From contig CAJGBX010000044.1 in NCBI GenBank assembly GCA_904501685.1, forward strand, positions 1 through 10,122: a DNA stretch of 10,122 nt. The letters are read 5' to 3'. The notes under the pieces were generated by a model. That model made no database searches. It was not told the origin of the DNA and was given only the letters and a program-made list of their open reading frames with translations. Position 1 is the first letter of the stretch. Each line of letters opens with the position of its first letter. The translations under genes were made by a program, and so were the position numbers. Below are positions 5,721 to 10,122 of the stretch, piece by piece. The stretch is from Clostridiaceae bacterium (lineage in GTDB: Bacteria > Bacillota > Clostridia > Oscillospirales > Acutalibacteraceae).

Positions 5721-6647
5721 ATGAAAATCTACAACTCGGTGTCCGAGCTTATCGGTAATACACCATTAATAAGGCTTAACAATTTATGTGATTTAAACGG
5801 CATTTCAACTGCAGTTCTCGGCAAAATGGAGTGCTTTAACCCTGCCTCAAGTGCTAAGGATAGGGTTGCCTTAAGTATGCTTTATGAGGCTGAAAAAAGC
5901 GGTAAAATCACTAAGGGCGCAACCATTATCGAGCCGACAAGCGGCAATACAGGTATTGGTCTTGCCTCGCTCGGCACAGCACGTGGCTATAGGGTTATAC
6001 TCACAATGCCCGATACTATGAGTGTTGAACGCCGGAAGTTGCTTAAAGCCTTTGGAGCTGAAATCATTTTAACCGAAGGCAGTAAAGGTATGAACGGTGC
6101 TATAGAAAAGGCAAAGGAAATTGCCGAGGCTACTGATAATTCCTTTATTCCCTCACAGTTTGATAACCCTGCAAATCCTAAAGTGCATTATGACACCACC
6201 GGCCCTGAGATTTGGGCTGACACCGACGGCAATGTGGATATTTTCGTTGCCTCGGTCGGCACAGGCGGTACACTTTCGGGTACGGCAAGGTATTTAAAGG
6301 AGCAAAACCGTAATATCAGGATAATCGCAGTTGAGCCTTTTGACTCACCGCTTTTGTCCAAAGGAATTGCCGGTCCTCACGGAATTCAAGGTATAGGTGC
6401 AAATTTTGTACCTGACAACCTGGACCGTAATATAATTGATGAAATAATCACCGTTAAAACCGATGACGCTATGAAAACCGCTAAACAAATAGCGCAAACC
6501 GAAGGCATTTTAGTCGGTATTTCATCAGGTGCTACGGTCTTTGCCGCATTAAAATTAGCACAACAAGAGGAAAACAAGGGTAAAACGATTGTGGCTATTC
6601 TGCCCGATACCGGTGAACGCTACCTTTCCACCGGAATGTTTGATTAA
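5721..6647 (+). CDS. cysK: Cysteine synthase (O-acetylserine sulfhydrylase), CysK type
   Basis: This is a PLP enzyme that forms cysteine from O-acetylserine and sulfide. The 308-residue chain shows SELIGNTPLIRL (8-19), NPASSAKDR with PLP Lys46, the substrate loop TSGNTG (73-78), the phosphate-cup GTGGT (180-184), HGIQGIGANFVP (220-231), SSGA (268-271, pyridine-nitrogen Ser) and the C-terminal LPDTGERYLST. Length and ends match CysK and lack the extra C-terminal domains of cystathionine beta-synthases. The start is 2 nt after the stop of the membrane-protein gene, with GGAG (5710-5713) 7 nt before the ATG and no room for a separate promoter in the gap. It should therefore be transcribed with the B12-uptake genes unless a promoter lies inside the upstream gene. 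That linkage is unusual. A sulfhydrylase acting on another acceptor such as O-phosphoserine cannot be excluded. Confidence 0.93.
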   Translation: MKIYNSVSELIGNTPLIRLNNLCDLNGISTAVLGKMECFNPASSAKDRVALSMLYEAEKSGKITKGATIIEPTSGNTGIGLASLGTARGYRVILTMPDTMSVERRKLLKAFGAEIILTEGSKGMNGAIEKAKEIAEATDNSFIPSQFDNPANPKVHYDTTGPEIWADTDGNVDIFVASVGTGGTLSGTARYLKEQNRNIRIIAVEPFDSPLLSKGIAGPHGIQGIGANFVPDNLDRNIIDEIITVKTDDAMKTAKQIAQTEGILVGISSGATVFAALKLAQQEENKGKTIVAILPDTGERYLSTGMFD

Positions 6648-6659
6648 GTTATAACAAAA

Positions 6660-6693
6660 CGACCCCGACGAGCAATCGTCGGGGTCGAATTTT
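6660..6693. terminator. Bidirectional terminator between cysK and the pyruvate:ferredoxin oxidoreductase gene
   Basis: CGACCCCGACG (6660-6670) pairs perfectly with CGTCGGGGTCG (6677-6687) around a 6-nt loop. A T-rich run (AATTTTA, 6688-6694) follows on the plus strand, and an A-rich run (ACAAAA, 6654-6659) precedes it, giving Ts on the minus strand. It lies between convergent stop codons at 6647 and 6717 and probably serves both genes. Confidence 0.88.
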
Positions 6694-6716
6694 ATCTATG
6701 CATTTTTACTGCAAAA

Positions 6717-9700
6717 TTATTTGCCGTAAAGCTCCTGAAGTTTTTCAAGATGCTCTCTGTTAGCCTTTGCAGCCTCTGCAGCCTTATCGAACAACTCTTC
6801 TGCACGATCAGGGAACGAACGGGTCAACGAAGAATAACGAGCCTCGCCCAAGATAAACTCCTTATAATCTGCAGTTGCAGGCTTAGAGTCGATAGTGAAC
6901 GGATTCTTGCCCTCTGCCTTCAAAGCAGGGTTGAAACGGAACATATTCCAGTAACCGCAGTCAACAGCTTTCTTCATTTCGTTCTGGCAGTTAACCATAC
7001 CGCCCTTAATTGAGTGCATCTCACAGGGTGAGTATGCGATGATAATGGACGGTCCCTTATATGCTTCAGCTTCCTTGATAGCCTTCAAGGTCTGATTCTG
7101 GTCAGCACCCATAGCAATCTGTGCTACGTATACATAACCGTAAGACATTGCGATTTCAGAGAGGCTCTTCTTAGAAATAGCCTTACCTGCAGCAGCGAAC
7201 TGTGCAACCTGACCAATCTGAGAAGCCTTAGATGCCTGACCGCCGGTGTTAGAGTAAACCTCGGTATCGAATACCATAATGTTTACATCCTCGCCGGAAG
7301 CAAGAACGTGGTCAACACCGCCGAAGCCGATGTCGTATGCCCAACCGTCACCACCGAAGATCCATACAGACTTCTTGGAAAGGAACTCTTTCTTAGCAAG
7401 AATTGCCGGAGCAGTAGGACAGCCATTTGCTGCTGCCTTCTCAAGCTCAGCCACGAGAATATCGGTAGCCTTACCGTTAGCCTCGCCGTCTTCCTTAGTT
7501 GCCATAAAGCCTTCAACAGCAGCCTTGAACTCAGCCGAAGCCTTATCAGATTCAGCCATTTCGAGAAGCTCTGTAACGAGACCCTCACGAACAGCCTTCT
7601 GGCCTAAATACATACCGAAGCCGTGTTCTGCGTTATCCTCGAAGAGTGAGTTAGCCCAAGCAGGACCGTGACCGGCCTTGTTGGTGGTATACGGAGAAGT
7701 AGCTGCGGGGCCGCCCCAAATGGACGAACAACCGGTAGCGTTAGAAATATACATTCTGTCACCGAACAACTGAGTGATAAGACGTGCATAAGCAGTTTCA
7801 GCACAGCCTGCGCAAGAGCCCGAGAACTCGAGTAACGGCTTCTTATACTGAGAAGCGATAATGTTCTGAGAACCGGCAACGCCTTCCTTCTCGGTAACAT
7901 TAGCTACGCAGTAATCGAATACATCCTGCTCCTTAAGCTGAGTATCCTGAGCAACCATCTTAAGTGAGTTGGTCGGACATACACCGATACATACGCCGCA
8001 ACCCATACAATCCATCGGCGAAACAGCCAAGGTATAGGTGTACTCGGTCTTAACAATCGGCTTCGGAGCCTTCTTCATATTATCAGGTGCAGCTGCAACC
8101 TCAGCTGCGTCAAGAGCGAACGGACGGATAGTAGCATGCGGGCAAACATATGCGCACTTGTTACACTTAGCACAGGTATCTGCATTCCACTCGGGAACGA
8201 GAACTGCAACGCCGCGCTTCTCATAAGCCGAAGCACCCTGCTCGAAGGTACCGTCAGCATGGTCAGAGAATGCCGAAACAGGGAGACTGTCACCGTTCAT
8301 AAGACCGACCGGCTTCATAATGTTGTCAACCATCTTAACGAGCTTCTCAGGACCGTTCTCGGTAACTGCACTATCAGTATCAACTGCGTTAGCCCAGTCG
8401 CTGGGAATTTCAATCTTAACATATGCATTAGCACCGGCATCAATAGCCTTCTCGTTCATTTCGACGATTTCTTTACCCTTCTTCATGAACTTCTGTGCTT
8501 TTTCCTTCATATAGCCGATAGCCTCTTCTCTCGGAAGAACCTCAGACAATGCGAAGAATGCAGACTGTAAAACAGTGTTAGTACGCTTGCCGAGACCAAT
8601 CTGAGCGGCCAGGTCAATAGCGTTAACAGTGTAAAGCTGAATATTGTTGTTAGCAATGTATCTCTTAGCTTCTGCAGGCATATGCTCGTTGAGCTCCTCA
8701 GGAGTCCACTGACAGTTGATAAGGAATACACCGCCGGGCTTAACGTCGTTAACCATCTTGTAACCCTTAATTACATAAGAGGGGTTATGGCAAGCAACGA
8801 AGTCAGCCTTATTGATATAGTAAGGGCTCTTAATCGGCTTATCACCAAAGCGCAAGTGGCTGATGGTTACACCGCCGGTCTTCTTCGAGTCATACTGGAA
8901 GTAAGCCTGAACGTACTTATCGGTATGGTCACCGATAATCTTAATAGAGTCTTTGTTAGCACCAACGGTACCGTCACCGCCAAGACCCCAGAACTTGCAC
9001 TCCTTAGTGCCTGCAGCTGCAGTGTTCGGTGCCTCCTTCTCCTCAAGAGAAAGATGAGTAACGTCATCGTTAATACCGATAGTGAAGTGAACCTTGGGCT
9101 CGTCCTTCTTCAATTCATCATATACAGCAAAGATAGATGCAGGAGGAGTGTCCTTAGAGCCTAAGCCGTAACGACCGCCGATAACCTTTGCGCTTCTGCC
9201 TGTAGCTGCCAAAGCTGCAACTACATCGAGGAACAAAGGCTCACCCAAGGAACCGGGCTCCTTAGTTCTATCAAGAACAGCAATCTTCTTTACAGTCTGA
9301 GGAATAGCCTCAGCAAGCTTCTCAGCAACAAACGGACGGTACAAGCGTACCTTTACAAGACCAACCTTTTCGCCTGCAGCCAACATATAGTCAATAACCT
9401 CTTCTGCTACGTCACAGATAGAGCCCATTGCAATGATGATGTTTTCAGCATCAGGTGCACCGTAGTAGTTGAAGAGCTTATAGTCAGTGCCGATTTTGGC
9501 ATTAACCTTGTCCATATACTCCTCTACGATTGCAGGAAGCTTGTCATAATACTCATTGCAAGCCTCTCTGTGCTGGAAGAAAATATCACCGTTCTCGTGA
9601 GAACCGCGCATTACGGGACGCTCAGGATTGAGAGCTCTCTTTCTGAAAGCCTCAACAGCATCCATATCGCACATTTCCTTCAAATCGTCAAAATCCCAAA

Positions 9701-10122
9701 CCTCAATCTTCTGGATTTCGTGAGAAGTACGGAAACCGTCGAAGAAGTTGATGAAAGGTACACGACCCTTAATGGTTGCAAGGTGAGCAACTGCACCAAG
9801 GTCCATAACCTCCTGAGTGTTAGTCTCAGCGAGCATAGCGAAACCGGTCTGACGGCAAGCATAAACGTCAGAATGGTCACCGAAAATGTTAAGAGCCTGA
9901 GAAGCTACACAGCGAGCAGATACGTGGAATACGCTGGGGAGCAATTCACCGGCGATCTTGTACATATTAGGAATCATCAATAACAGACCCTGAGATGCGG
10001 TGTAGGTGGTAGTCAGAGCACCAGCGGCCAGAGAGCCGTGAACGGTACCAGCAGCACCAGCTTCGGACTGCATCTCGACGACCTTAACAGTGTCGCCAAA
10101 AATGTTCTTACGACCTGCAGCG
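6717..10122 (-). CDS. nifJ: Pyruvate:ferredoxin (flavodoxin) oxidoreductase, 5' end outside the window
   Basis: The enzyme oxidises pyruvate and CoA to acetyl-CoA and CO2, passing electrons to ferredoxin or flavodoxin, a central step of anaerobic metabolism. The frame stays open to the right edge: residues AAGRKNIFGDTVKVVE precede the first in-window Met at 10071-10073, so that Met is internal and about 40-50 N-terminal residues, including the YPITPS region, are missing. The visible 1134 residues cover the expected order. First come the pyruvate-domain segments, then the linker with GLGGDGTVGANK. Next are two 4Fe-4S motifs, CAKCNKCAYVCP (8142-8174) and CMGCGVCIGVCP (7977-8009). Last is the thiamine-diphosphate domain with GDGWAYDIGFGG (7317-7352) and DTEVYSNTGGQ. 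The four Cys expected for the proximal cluster are present, with codons at 7812-7814, 7803-7805, 7728-7730 and 6957-6959. Lys codons sampled near its 3' end are mostly AAG, as might suit a highly expressed gene. It is convergent with cysK and no partner gene is visible. Confidence 0.97.
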   Translation of the reverse strand, partial: AAGRKNIFGDTVKVVEMQSEAGAAGTVHGSLAAGALTTTYTASQGLLLMIPNMYKIAGELLPSVFHVSARCVASQALNIFGDHSDVYACRQTGFAMLAETNTQEVMDLGAVAHLATIKGRVPFINFFDGFRTSHEIQKIEVWDFDDLKEMCDMDAVEAFRKRALNPERPVMRGSHENGDIFFQHREACNEYYDKLPAIVEEYMDKVNAKIGTDYKLFNYYGAPDAENIIIAMGSICDVAEEVIDYMLAAGEKVGLVKVRLYRPFVAEKLAEAIPQTVKKIAVLDRTKEPGSLGEPLFLDVVAALAATGRSAKVIGGRYGLGSKDTPPASIFAVYDELKKDEPKVHFTIGINDDVTHLSLEEKEAPNTAAAGTKECKFWGLGGDGTVGANKDSIKIIGDHTDKYVQAYFQYDSKKTGGVTISHLRFGDKPIKSPYYINKADFVACHNPSYVIKGYKMVNDVKPGGVFLINCQWTPEELNEHMPAEAKRYIANNNIQLYTVNAIDLAAQIGLGKRTNTVLQSAFFALSEVLPREEAIGYMKEKAQKFMKKGKEIVEMNEKAIDAGANAYVKIEIPSDWANAVDTDSAVTENGPEKLVKMVDNIMKPVGLMNGDSLPVSAFSDHADGTFEQGASAYEKRGVAVLVPEWNADTCAKCNKCAYVCPHATIRPFALDAAEVAAAPDNMKKAPKPIVKTEYTYTLAVSPMDCMGCGVCIGVCPTNSLKMVAQDTQLKEQDVFDYCVANVTEKEGVAGSQNIIASQYKKPLLEFSGSCAGCAETAYARLITQLFGDRMYISNATGCSSIWGGPAATSPYTTNKAGHGPAWANSLFEDNAEHGFGMYLGQKAVREGLVTELLEMAESDKASAEFKAAVEGFMATKEDGEANGKATDILVAELEKAAANGCPTAPAILAKKEFLSKKSVWIFGGDGWAYDIGFGGVDHVLASGEDVNIMVFDTEVYSNTGGQASKASQIGQVAQFAAAGKAISKKSLSEIAMSYGYVYVAQIAMGADQNQTLKAIKEAEAYKGPSIIIAYSPCEMHSIKGGMVNCQNEMKKAVDCGYWNMFRFNPALKAEGKNPFTIDSKPATADYKEFILGEARYSSLTRSFPDRAEELFDKAAEAAKANREHLEKLQELYGK

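Noticed and set aside
8682..9164. 160-residue plus-strand frame, and others at 7279-7671 and 8136-8570
   Set aside because: All are antisense shadows of the intact pyruvate:ferredoxin oxidoreductase, whose motifs fix the true frame. Their translations have no protein-family character.
10071..10073. The Met at the first in-window ATG as the start of the pyruvate:ferredoxin oxidoreductase
   Set aside because: The frame continues upstream to the window edge with family-typical residues (GRKNIFGDTVKVVE), so this Met is internal and the gene is simply cut by the window.

Overview
The window looks like a chromosomal segment of an anaerobic low-to-mid GC Firmicute, probably a gut clostridium of the Ruminococcaceae/Oscillospiraceae type. 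This is inferred from gene content and style: a single-chain pyruvate:ferredoxin oxidoreductase, an ECF-type vitamin transporter subunit, a Gram-positive style lipoprotein, a compact arg operon and strong AAGGAG-type ribosome binding sites. No species can be named from the sequence alone.

Layout. Positions 1-123 are non-coding and hold three adjacent perfect inverted repeats. Positions 124-4309 are a tight plus-strand arginine operon, argJ-argB-argD-argF, ending in a clear intrinsic terminator. It encodes the acetyl-cycle route from glutamate to ornithine plus the step to citrulline. argC, argG and argH are not in the window. Positions 4352-4666 are a long leader with a recognisable cobalamin riboswitch. 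It precedes a second plus-strand operon: a DUF4430 (transcobalamin-like) lipoprotein, a small membrane protein that looks like an ECF transporter S component, and a cysK-type cysteine synthase. The first two overlap by 4 bp and the third follows after 2 bp. A symmetric terminator at 6660-6693 separates this operon from a convergent minus-strand pyruvate:ferredoxin oxidoreductase gene (nifJ/por), whose 5' end lies beyond the right edge.

How the parts work together. The arg operon supplies ornithine and citrulline, with ArgJ recycling the acetyl group and ArgB as the likely arginine feedback point. The second operon reads as a vitamin B12 (corrinoid) scavenging unit. The lipoprotein would capture corrinoid at the cell surface and the S component would bring it in using a shared ECF energising module encoded elsewhere, both under B12 feedback through the riboswitch. 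The attachment of cysK to this unit is the least expected part. The most interesting items are the riboswitch, transcobalamin-like lipoprotein, ECF-S and cysK arrangement, and the palindrome cluster in front of argJ. No mobile element, CRISPR array, tRNA or rRNA was seen.
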